Source: Caenimonas aquaedulcis (GTDB lineage: Bacteria; Pseudomonadota; Gammaproteobacteria; Burkholderiales; Burkholderiaceae_C). From it: a stretch of 64,000 nucleotides of DNA. The stretch lies in the NCBI RefSeq assembly GCF_015831345.1, contig NZ_JADWYS010000001.1, forward strand, positions 2,056,118-2,120,117. The letters run 5' to 3'. The notes beneath the pieces are model-generated. The model worked only from the letters and a program-made list of their open reading frames with translations, ran no database searches and was not told where the DNA came from. The position numbers and the translations under genes were made by a program. Shown piece by piece: positions 36,618 to 44,280 of this stretch. Numbering within the stretch: the first letter of the stretch is position 1; every line of letters begins with the position of its first letter.

Positions 36618-37049
36618 TCAGTGCCCAGCCAATTCCCGCTCCACGGCCAGTTGCTCGACGAGCTCTGAAATCAGACGGACTTGATGTTCAGACAACGTTC
36701 TAAGTCGCGAAACTAGCTTTGCCTCGGGTTCGCTGAGGCGGCCTGCAGCGGTAGCTTGGCTAGACTTTTTTCCCGCCAACTTCCGCACAGGAGCAGGTGG
36801 AGACCCGTTACGGAGCCAGTAGGCGGTAACTCCAAGCATTTGCGCCAGCGTCTCCAGCTTTTCAGGCGAAGGCCTTGCCTTTCCAGTGATCCACTTCTGG
36901 GCTGCTTGGTCCGAGACGGACTCCCCGTCGTGGCGCAAGTTGAATTCGTGTGCGAGCTGGGCGGCGGATTGAATTGCCCCAGGCGCCCGCTTGAGTGCCG
37001 AGCGGAGGCGTTCAGAAAAGGCGGCTTTGTCGTCCCAGGCAGTCGGCAT
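36618..37049 (-). CDS. XRE-family transcriptional regulator
   Basis: 143 residues from ATG at 37049 (MPTAWDDKAAFSERLRSALK). A helix-turn-helix of the CI/Cro type is in SAAQLAHEFNLRHDGESVSDQAAQKWITGKARPS, with an LETLAQMLGVTAYWLRNG continuation. It ends SEHQVRLISELVEQLAV. No peptidase domain follows, so it resembles an island or prophage repressor. A longer frame to 37208 exists but the added part looks random. The region 36360-36617 before it holds only the left end and arm site. Confidence 0.85.
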   Translation of the reverse strand: MPTAWDDKAAFSERLRSALKRAPGAIQSAAQLAHEFNLRHDGESVSDQAAQKWITGKARPSPEKLETLAQMLGVTAYWLRNGSPPAPVRKLAGKKSSQATAAGRLSEPEAKLVSRLRTLSEHQVRLISELVEQLAVERELAGH

Positions 37050-37324
37050 GGGAAAGAGTGTGAAAGCGCGGCTGGTTCGCGTGTGAACCATATGGTTGTG
37101 CGAAACAACCGACTGAGCTATCTTCCAGCTTCCGAGGAGGGTGGTAAGGGGCTCTGTAGCAATGACGTCTCGGCCAACAGTGTTCGCACACGCGAATGCT
37201 GGCATCAAAACCAGGACGACATCCGAGCGAGGCGGTCAATCGGCCACCTCGGTCAATCAAGCGTGCTCCCACCAAAGCACAACCTCTCCTGCAAACCACA
37301 TACACACCCAAAGGTGCATCTACC

Positions 37325-38239
37325 ATGAACATGAAAAAGGTAAGTTCGAAACTCGGCAGTGTCGCAGGCGTAACGCGCCTCGTATTACTCGCAGTGCCGT
37401 GCGCGCTGATACTCTCGACGCTCACGGCTTGCACCAACAAGCCGCCGGGTTGTGCCGACCCGAAGGTAATTGAGTTGGCGAAGCAAATCGTCGAAGAGAG
37501 CATCGTGAAGAAGGCCGACCCCAACGGTTTGAGCCGGATTCAGGTTGCGCTGAGCATCGTTACGGAAGCGGGGTACAACGGCGATGTCGGAAAGTGGTCA
37601 TGTTCTGGGCAGGCAAACTTGCAGACCACGCCTGAAGTTTTGAAGGCGGTCAGCGAAGAGATCAAAATGATCCAAACGGTGACGCATCCAGACGCGGATC
37701 AGGCTGCCGCGATCGCACTATATCGGATGGCAGGAAAGAAATTCCTTACCGACGAGGAGCAAGGCTTGGCCTTCGCACTTGAAGCCCGTGCGTGGAAGCC
37801 GTACGCGCAGGAGGAGTTGAAGGCGGCCATGACCTTCACTTCGCAGTTCGAAGCGGGCGGCTCAAAGAACCTCGCAGTCGAAGTCCGCGGTGGCTCGGTG
37901 GAGTTCAACCAGTTTCCGCAGCTGGCGCGCTTGGCTGTCGAGCGGCAACAACGAGAGGCGAAAGCGGCGCCAGCTACTTCCGCTCAATCGAGTCCTCAAC
38001 CAGCTCCCGCGACCGCCACGGATCAACCTTTGAAGATTCAGGTTGCGAAGGCTGAAATGTGCGGTCCTGAAGCCCTCTGCATAACCGACGCGACTGGAGT
38101 GACATACACGGGAAACGCCTTTGCCATCGCTGACGCGGACCGCGCATCTGTCCTGGAAGCCGCAAAGCGTCAGGGCACGGTGTGCCTGAAGGGAGTGTCT
38201 GTACCAGACAAGACATTCGACTCCGCAGAAAAGTGCTAG
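37325..38239 (+). CDS. Hypothetical lipoprotein (304 aa)
   Basis: MNMKKVSSKLGSVAGVTRLV, then ILSTLTACTNKPPG: the signal ends in a lipobox with Cys near residue 39. The mature N-terminal half (ADPKVIELAKQIVEESIVKK) is helical and may resemble small lipid-anchored stress proteins. Residues 215-240 are a Pro/Ala/Ser linker. The C-terminal part has a CGPEALC...VCLKGVSV...EKC cysteine pattern. Divergent from the XRE gene. Function unknown. Confidence 0.7.
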   Translation: MNMKKVSSKLGSVAGVTRLVLLAVPCALILSTLTACTNKPPGCADPKVIELAKQIVEESIVKKADPNGLSRIQVALSIVTEAGYNGDVGKWSCSGQANLQTTPEVLKAVSEEIKMIQTVTHPDADQAAAIALYRMAGKKFLTDEEQGLAFALEARAWKPYAQEELKAAMTFTSQFEAGGSKNLAVEVRGGSVEFNQFPQLARLAVERQQREAKAAPATSAQSSPQPAPATATDQPLKIQVAKAEMCGPEALCITDATGVTYTGNAFAIADADRASVLEAAKRQGTVCLKGVSVPDKTFDSAEKC

Positions 38240-38338
38240 CTTCACCAAGTTTGGATCTCTCCAAACGGCACTAAGGACGCGTCTTCTTCTCTCTTGTTAA
38301 GATAAGAGCGTGGTCGTAAGAGCCAAAACGTCGGCCGG

Positions 38339-40066
38339 TCAATCGCTTGGAACCGTGCCCGACGAGGGCATGATGATTCGGCGAAAAAGCGGCCTCCAGC
38401 GACGCCGCTGCTCGGTCTCGCTCTGTTCAGCCCACAGTAGCGGGCTGGAGTTCTCTGGGCACTGAAAGTAGTACGCGCTGAGAAATGTGTTGGCCGGATC
38501 GCGAGGTGTCGAGTCGGGTCGCAACTCACGCTCTATCCGAGACACTACCTCTAGGCTTCCTGGCACCAGCGTATCCATGGTGCGGGATGCAGCTTGAGAG
38601 CACGCAACGCTTGGCGATTCGACCTTCAATTCGCAGAATTTCTTCTTTGCAGCACTTGACATTGCATACGCGGCAAACACGTTCGCGCGCGGGGTCAGTT
38701 TGGCCAGTCGCTCGGCGTGATGCTTTTCAAAGTGCTGTCCGTTCGGTCTGGTGTGGTAGAAGAAGACAAGCGTCTTGTCGATGACTCGATCGGGACTCAG
38801 ACGTTCGAGACTTTCAACTTGATCAATGCTTAGGTGCCATTCCCGCATGAATTCGTACACGTAGTGGTAGACCGAATTTTTCTCGTCCCCCGTCGTTACG
38901 AGGACTATGTCGCCCATGTCTCCGCCGACGCGACCCAATTCGACCATCAGTGTTCTTCGGATTTCCCGAATGGCGCTACGTATCGCCGCGATGTTCAAAT
39001 AGCTAGTCTTAAAGAATATCTCGAGTGCGGCTTCGCGCTCTTCCTGCTTGAAGTTGCGGAACCAGTCGCTGGCCGTCTGATAGAACGCCGTGCTCGTCAA
39101 CCCCCACGCTTCTATCTGGTTGACGATTAGTTGTCGTTGCTCGTTTGACCACGTCCAATCGCAGTTCAGGATCGAGTTATCGGGCGATTCAGGTGAAGGC
39201 ACGTTGGGGAGGGCAGGCTCGGTCTGCGTTGCCTTGGGCCGATAGGGAAAGAGAGGGGCCCATGGAAACGCGATGCCGTCCACCTTGTTGTTTTCTGTTT
39301 TGTGATTCGCCCATATTAAGGGCAGCGTATTGTTCGGGCATTGGAACCAGTAGGAAACCAGCAGGCCGGCGTTGCCATATCCAAACGGATGCTTGGAGTA
39401 CACCTGCGACCCGAGTTCCCGCAGGCGGTTCACTTCACGTGCCGTGAATTCATCGAAGATGCTGAGTGTCGCTACCTCCGGCAAGAGCCGAATGCCTTTT
39501 AATTCACGGCTGAATCGTAGCAGCGCTTTCTCCGCGATCGTCACTGCGACGAGGAACACTGCCTTAAAGTTCTCTCTCCGGACCTTAGAAAAGACTTCAC
39601 GTAGAAACTGATTGCCGGTGCCATGCGTGTCGTTGAAGAAGACGAGGACGCATCCCGCGTCCGTCCGGGCGAGATCCTCGACCGTTACCACCTGGTCTTG
39701 TCGCAAACCCCAAGCCTTAATGATGTCATAGGCGTGACGATCTGCACTGTCGCCGCGTTCCGAGGGCAACACGAGTCGCAGATCGCCGAGACTACTGCCG
39801 GTTTGAACGAGATATTGCTGGATTGGCACAAGGAAATTGTCGATTGCGCGCTTGAAGTCCGGCTCGCTGTAATGCTGCAGCTTCAGCATCACCTTCAAGG
39901 CCAGAGGCTGATCGGCGTGCGCAAAGTTCCCAAACCACGCGTCCACTCGGTTGTAGAAATCCTCAACTCCCATGCCCCAGGCTATGCGACGGTTGCGAAG
40001 TTCATCACGTAGGTATGTATCCAATCCCCGGAGATACGGTGTCGTGAATTGCCGTTCATCATTCAT
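38339..40066 (-). CDS. Tandem-duplicated phosphoribosyltransferase-like protein (PRTase-CE type)
   Basis: 575 residues. Two halves align: about residues 30-277 and 321-563. Shared landmarks are WG...DFYNRVDAWFGNF against WG...AFYQTASDWFRNF, VLVFFNDTHGTGNQF (140-154) against LVFFYHTRPNGQHF (433-446), and YWFQCPNNTLPLIWA (239-253) against YYFQCPENSSPLLWA (532-546). The first copy keeps an acidic/GTGN loop like the PRPP-binding loop of phosphoribosyltransferases and the NTLPLIW ending of the PRTase-CE conflict family; the second has lost the acidic residue and glycines. So one copy looks active and one degenerate. It overlaps the TrpF-like gene by 4 bases. Family assignment is from memory of motifs, moderate confidence. 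Confidence 0.6.
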   Translation of the reverse strand: MNDERQFTTPYLRGLDTYLRDELRNRRIAWGMGVEDFYNRVDAWFGNFAHADQPLALKVMLKLQHYSEPDFKRAIDNFLVPIQQYLVQTGSSLGDLRLVLPSERGDSADRHAYDIIKAWGLRQDQVVTVEDLARTDAGCVLVFFNDTHGTGNQFLREVFSKVRRENFKAVFLVAVTIAEKALLRFSRELKGIRLLPEVATLSIFDEFTAREVNRLRELGSQVYSKHPFGYGNAGLLVSYWFQCPNNTLPLIWANHKTENNKVDGIAFPWAPLFPYRPKATQTEPALPNVPSPESPDNSILNCDWTWSNEQRQLIVNQIEAWGLTSTAFYQTASDWFRNFKQEEREAALEIFFKTSYLNIAAIRSAIREIRRTLMVELGRVGGDMGDIVLVTTGDEKNSVYHYVYEFMREWHLSIDQVESLERLSPDRVIDKTLVFFYHTRPNGQHFEKHHAERLAKLTPRANVFAAYAMSSAAKKKFCELKVESPSVACSQAASRTMDTLVPGSLEVVSRIERELRPDSTPRDPANTFLSAYYFQCPENSSPLLWAEQSETEQRRRWRPLFRRIIMPSSGTVPSD

Positions 40067-40788
40067 TGCTCTGGGCTCTCATGGCATGCTTCGAGAAAGG
40101 CACGCAGTCGGACTGGATCCTTGCGATCGCGTCGTTCGGAAGATGTGACGCCCGACATGACGTCCACACCGTAGGGGCGAACCAAGCGACGAGCCTCAGC
40201 AACGTTGTCCGCGCTCAGCCCGCCCGCGAGGATGACGGGCGTTCCGGCAAACCGCTCCACCAGGCTCGCAGATGTTACCCAGTCATGAGCGACGCCGCTG
40301 CCGCCTTGCGGGCTGTCGAGCAGCACGGCGTCGATAGCCCCATGATCGACGTACGCGCGGATTTCGTCTTCGAGCGAGGAGACGGGCGCCCCAGATACAA
40401 CGGATATAGTCTTGATGATGCCCTGATCGGGAAACCGCTCTTTCAGCCGGCAAAGCATCGCTGGACTAAGGGGCTGCCGGATCTGCATGGCGTTCGGTTT
40501 GATTTCCTCAGCCAGCCGGAGCAAGTCATCCAGCTGAACGGCATCGACAAGCAACACCGATTTCAGCCCCACCGGCAGAGCCGCGGCCAAACTCGCCGCC
40601 TCGTCGAGCGCTAACCGATCCGAGCCCAACTTACGGGACACTCCTGGCTTGGTTAAAAGCATCCCGATTGCATCCGCACCCAGGTCTGCACATAGAACAG
40701 CATCGTCGATCGTGCACACACCACAGATCTTGACGAAGCCCCTGGTGGAAGCACCCGACGGCGAAAACATGGTTGAAGTGGTTTTCAA
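40063..40788 (-). CDS. TrpF-like phosphoribosylanthranilate isomerase homolog
   Basis: 241 residues from TTG at 40788, or ATG at 40770 giving MFSPSGAST; neither has a clear ribosome site. FVKICGVCTIDDAV carries the catalytic cysteine, VLLDSPQGGSGVAHDW the catalytic aspartate, VILAGGLSADNV the phosphate loop, and GVDVMSGVTSS the final strand. GVSRKLG keeps the substrate arginine. TrpF performs an Amadori rearrangement of a phosphoribosyl amine. No trp genes are near, and the gene is fused by overlap to the PRTase-like gene, so a specialised role on a phosphoribosylated molecule is likely. Confidence 0.8.
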   Translation of the reverse strand: MKTTSTMFSPSGASTRGFVKICGVCTIDDAVLCADLGADAIGMLLTKPGVSRKLGSDRLALDEAASLAAALPVGLKSVLLVDAVQLDDLLRLAEEIKPNAMQIRQPLSPAMLCRLKERFPDQGIIKTISVVSGAPVSSLEDEIRAYVDHGAIDAVLLDSPQGGSGVAHDWVTSASLVERFAGTPVILAGGLSADNVAEARRLVRPYGVDVMSGVTSSERRDRKDPVRLRAFLEACHESPEQ

Positions 40789-41024
40789 GATGTGTCAGAA
40801 ACTGGTGGCTGAGGGGCGCGTCCGGAATAGGTCCATCGGCGTCTACTACTCAGCTTACGCGAAGAACAGCGGTTGACACAAGCTGCGACTACACGAAATT
40901 CGCGTCACGATTGAGCCCAATAGCTAAGCACAACCAGTTCCAGCACGTCGCTAACGGCCACGACGCGATGCACGCGCACATGTCGGAACTGAGCCAAGAT
41001 GTCGCGCCTGACCATTGAGCCAAA
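40789..41024. other. Intergenic gap between the TrpF-like and GIY-YIG genes
   Basis: About 236 bases with no convincing gene. Short frames on the plus strand here are shadows of the TrpF gene or lack ribosome sites. The TrpF/PRTase promoter should lie in it. No terminator hairpin for the GIY-YIG gene was recognised, so readthrough is possible. Confidence 0.4.
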
Positions 41025-42230
41025 TCAGGTCTCGCGCGTCGCCCCCATCTTCACCAGCTGCACAGCTTTTGGATCGTAGACGTATTGAGTAATTGAACCA
41101 TCCGCAATGCGTTTGACGGCCTCATCAACTATGAACAACGGAACGAGGAACCACTCGCGCGGGACGACGGGGTTGCCGAAACGATCCTTGATCTCGACGT
41201 CCATGCGCGCCGGGCTAAACACGCGATGGATCAAGCTCTCGAGCCTGACTCGGTCAATGTTGTAAAGATCGTAGGTTGCGACAATCTCGACGTCGGCGAG
41301 GAGGAACGTCGGGTCGTACTTGGCGCCCGAGAAGCGCGCGGCGATGTTGCTGCGACCGGTAACACCAATCTTGTGCAGCACCTCGCGGTGCGCCGCGACA
41401 GCAGGCAACTCAGACTTGCTTCGGACCACGTAGATGGTGCCACTTTGCTGGTCGTCGTCGTCTATCTCATTGGAGAATAGCGGGCCATCATCCACCTTAA
41501 CCAGACGGCGTCCAGCCTTGCCATCGCTGTCCTTGTAGAGAGCTCTTTGGAGGGATCGAAGCAGCAAGTCGCTTTCTGTTCCGTTAGAGTAGATGACCCG
41601 GAGCCGCCCATTTGTTTCCGCATTGGGAGTCTTGTACGTGTCGCCCATCTCGGCGACATACGCGATCTGTCCTGCCAGGATAAAAAAGTCCCCAACCTCG
41701 ATGCTGGCGTCCTTGCCAAAGGGTTTGGTCTGCCACCGCTCCTCTTTCAAGCCCGTCTCGACTTCTTGGAACAGCGGCTTGAAATCCTCGAAATCCCTGC
41801 AGGGGGTGTGGGCCGCAATCTCTTCGGCAGCGCGTTTCTCCGCGCTTGTGCGGACATGACGCAATACGTTGATGTCATCTGCGCCCGTTACACCTGCAAG
41901 TTCGGCGGCTAGCTTGTACACATCGATGGCGTCCGACGGCTCTGAGGCGATCACCCCGCCTGCTAGCAAGCCTTGATGATCGAGTGGCACAAGCAGGCTG
42001 CGGCAGTCAGGAAGCGCGCGCAGCCGATCAAGGCGAACGGCGTATACGCGCTCGAAGATGTCCCGATCCTCGCCGTGTTGGGGGGCGCGACCATACTGCG
42101 CGAAGAATCGCTGAATTTCCTCAAAGCCTGCGATGACGCGCTCTTCCCGCGGGGAGCGTCCGCCCTTTTTTTCGGGCGCGGAGAATTCTGAAAGCTCCGA
42201 AGCCAATTCGTCGAGGTCCGGATCATTCAT
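41025..42230 (-). CDS. GIY-YIG (T5orf172/MUG113-like) nuclease-domain protein
   Basis: 401 residues from ATG at 42230, overlapping the helicase by 8 bases. After a 250-residue N-terminal region (RVIAGFEEIQRFFAQYGRAP, RVIYSNGTESDLLLRSLQRA) the nuclease domain shows GTIYVVRS, LHKIGVTGRSNIAARFSGAK with the conserved arginine, and RVRLESLIHRVF with the catalytic glutamate. It ends PREWFLVPLFIVDEAVKRI, usual for this group. Third gene of a methyltransferase-helicase-nuclease operon, it probably cuts DNA in a restriction-like system. Confidence 0.83.
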   Translation of the reverse strand: MNDPDLDELASELSEFSAPEKKGGRSPREERVIAGFEEIQRFFAQYGRAPQHGEDRDIFERVYAVRLDRLRALPDCRSLLVPLDHQGLLAGGVIASEPSDAIDVYKLAAELAGVTGADDINVLRHVRTSAEKRAAEEIAAHTPCRDFEDFKPLFQEVETGLKEERWQTKPFGKDASIEVGDFFILAGQIAYVAEMGDTYKTPNAETNGRLRVIYSNGTESDLLLRSLQRALYKDSDGKAGRRLVKVDDGPLFSNEIDDDDQQSGTIYVVRSKSELPAVAAHREVLHKIGVTGRSNIAARFSGAKYDPTFLLADVEIVATYDLYNIDRVRLESLIHRVFSPARMDVEIKDRFGNPVVPREWFLVPLFIVDEAVKRIADGSITQYVYDPKAVQLVKMGATRET

Positions 42231-44280
42231 AACGCCCCTCCGCCTTGAAGCGCATGAACGCCGACGCGCCTTCAGCCATGCGCCGCTCCCACACGTCCTG
42301 TGAGTCGAGCGCCGGAATCCGACCGCGCTCCCTTTTGAACTGCACCGCGCGGACAGCAAGCTCTTTCGCTTCATCGGGCGTCAGACTCGTGCGTTTGGCA
42401 GAGATGGCCGCCGCAACCTGCCTGAGACTTCCTTCGCTCATCGTCTTTGCAAGAATCGCATAGGCTTCGCCGAAGGGATTGATTCGGTCGATGAGGTCGA
42501 TGTCTAGCTCGCGCACGTCCATCGCAAAGCGGCGCACGCCATCGATGAGCGCCGTGTTGGTCGTTGGTTCAACGGCGTTGCCGCCGGCAACGATCTGCTT
42601 GGCCTGCTGGGTCAGATTGATAGCGGCAATGGCATGCTGACGAACGGCCTCCTGATCTTCCACGTCAAGGTCAGGATACTTGTCCCTGATGATCTTGCCC
42701 ATGCGAATCTGAGTGAGCTCTTCGGGCACAAGGTCTTCGTCGAAAAGTCCGCGCTCAACCGCGGTCTTGTCCTGAATGAACGTGGCGATCACCTCGGTCA
42801 AGTCCTCCTGGCAAATGCGCGCGGCTTCTTTGCTCCTAGGTTCGGCAAGGCCCCTTATCTCGATCTGCACCTGTCCCGTTTCGTGATTGACACCGACGTT
42901 GGACCTGCTCGGATCGTATCCCCCCTCGCCGTAGTCGAAGCCAGGTGTAGGCCCGTTGTTGGGGTTCTTAGGTCGGAACTCAAAGCGCGGAGCGAGCACC
43001 TGTTCCATCAGCAAGCTCGCCGCGATGGCCTTGAGTGTGTCGTTGACGGCTTCCGTCACGGCTTCCTCCGAAGCATCAGGTTCGGCAATCAAGTTGGTGA
43101 ATCGCGTACGGGTCTTCCCTGGCGCGTCGCGAGTGGCGCGCCCGATGATCTGGACTATTTCAGTAAGGCTAGCTCTGTAGCCAACCGTGAGCGCATGCTC
43201 GCACCAGATCCAGTCGAAGCCCTCCTTGGCCATGCCAAGCGCAATAATTATGTCCACATAGTCTCGACTATTTTTCTGTGCTGGATCTCTCAACGCAGCC
43301 GACACGCGGTCGCGCTTCGTGGCGTCGTCGTCGACAAGATCGGCGATCCGCAGCACGCGGCCGTCGGGGAGCTTAACAAGCTGAAAACCGGTCGTGGCGT
43401 CGATGCCCTGCCATTCACCGAGCGTCTCGATTATGTGCTCGACCTCGCGCACCTTGTCCTTCGTGCTCTCGCGCGAATTGACGTTGGGAATATGGATGAT
43501 CGTCTTTTCGGCCGGGTCGAGGACGTCGAGGATGTCATCAACGTAGGGCCCGCTGTAGAAGAAGTAGCCTATATCGAGCTGCTTCAGGTACTCATACCCG
43601 TTGAGCTGCTCGTAGTAGGTGTAGGTAACAGTGTCGAATTTGGTCTCATCTGAGGGCGACAGCACGGACTCTGCATCGCCCCGGAAGTAGGAGCCGGTCA
43701 TCGCGACGATGTGCGTCTTGCCACGGCCGATGAACTGCCCGAGATGCTGGCCGAGCTTGTTGTCGGAATTGGACGAAACGTGGTGGAACTCATCGACGGC
43801 AATGAGCCGGTCGTCGAACGCTTCGATACCGTAGGCATCGACAGCGAAACGGAACGTCGCGTGAGTGCAGACAAGTACCTTGTCGGCGCCGTCAAGGAAG
43901 ACGCCGACGGATTTCACCTTGCCGCCGTTTTCATTGCCGGGTGCATTGCATAGATTCCATTTCGGCTCGACATGCCAGTCCGACCAGAAGCCGAAACTTG
44001 ACAGCGGCTCGTCGCTGAAGCTAGCGCCAATGGACTTTTCGGGCACGACGATGATGGCCTGCTTGATGCCTTGGTTCTTGAGCTTGTCGAGTGCCACGAA
44101 CATGAGCGCGCGGCTCTTGCCCGAAGCGGGCGGCGACTTGATCAGAAGATACTGCTCCCCGCGCTTTTCGTAGGCGCGCTCCTGCATCGGTCGCATCCCC
44201 AAAGCGTTAGCCTTGGTCGATGCGCCGTTGCGCACGTAGGAAACGGAAACCGTGGGGACGGACTTGATCTTCTCGTTCAT
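42223..44280 (-). CDS. DEAD/DEAH-box helicase (superfamily 2)
   Basis: 685 residues. Walker A in LLIKSPPASGKSRALMF (about residues 45-61), motif II as VDEFHHV, motif III TGSYFRGD, and motif VI QIIGRATRDAPGKTRTRF. The C-terminal 250 residues are a helical extension (AVRQHAIAAINLTQQAKQIV). It is coupled by 4 bases to the methyltransferase and overlaps the GIY-YIG gene. Probable ATP-driven DNA translocase or unwinder of a restriction-type complex. Confidence 0.9.
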   Translation of the reverse strand: MNEKIKSVPTVSVSYVRNGASTKANALGMRPMQERAYEKRGEQYLLIKSPPASGKSRALMFVALDKLKNQGIKQAIIVVPEKSIGASFSDEPLSSFGFWSDWHVEPKWNLCNAPGNENGGKVKSVGVFLDGADKVLVCTHATFRFAVDAYGIEAFDDRLIAVDEFHHVSSNSDNKLGQHLGQFIGRGKTHIVAMTGSYFRGDAESVLSPSDETKFDTVTYTYYEQLNGYEYLKQLDIGYFFYSGPYVDDILDVLDPAEKTIIHIPNVNSRESTKDKVREVEHIIETLGEWQGIDATTGFQLVKLPDGRVLRIADLVDDDATKRDRVSAALRDPAQKNSRDYVDIIIALGMAKEGFDWIWCEHALTVGYRASLTEIVQIIGRATRDAPGKTRTRFTNLIAEPDASEEAVTEAVNDTLKAIAASLLMEQVLAPRFEFRPKNPNNGPTPGFDYGEGGYDPSRSNVGVNHETGQVQIEIRGLAEPRSKEAARICQEDLTEVIATFIQDKTAVERGLFDEDLVPEELTQIRMGKIIRDKYPDLDVEDQEAVRQHAIAAINLTQQAKQIVAGGNAVEPTTNTALIDGVRRFAMDVRELDIDLIDRINPFGEAYAILAKTMSEGSLRQVAAAISAKRTSLTPDEAKELAVRAVQFKRERGRIPALDSQDVWERRMAEGASAFMRFKAEGRYE

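Noticed and set aside
40063..40788. TrpF gene as part of tryptophan biosynthesis
   Set aside because: No trpA, trpB, trpC or trpD is in the region; it lies inside an island and is fused by overlap to a PRTase-like gene. It may be a paralog.
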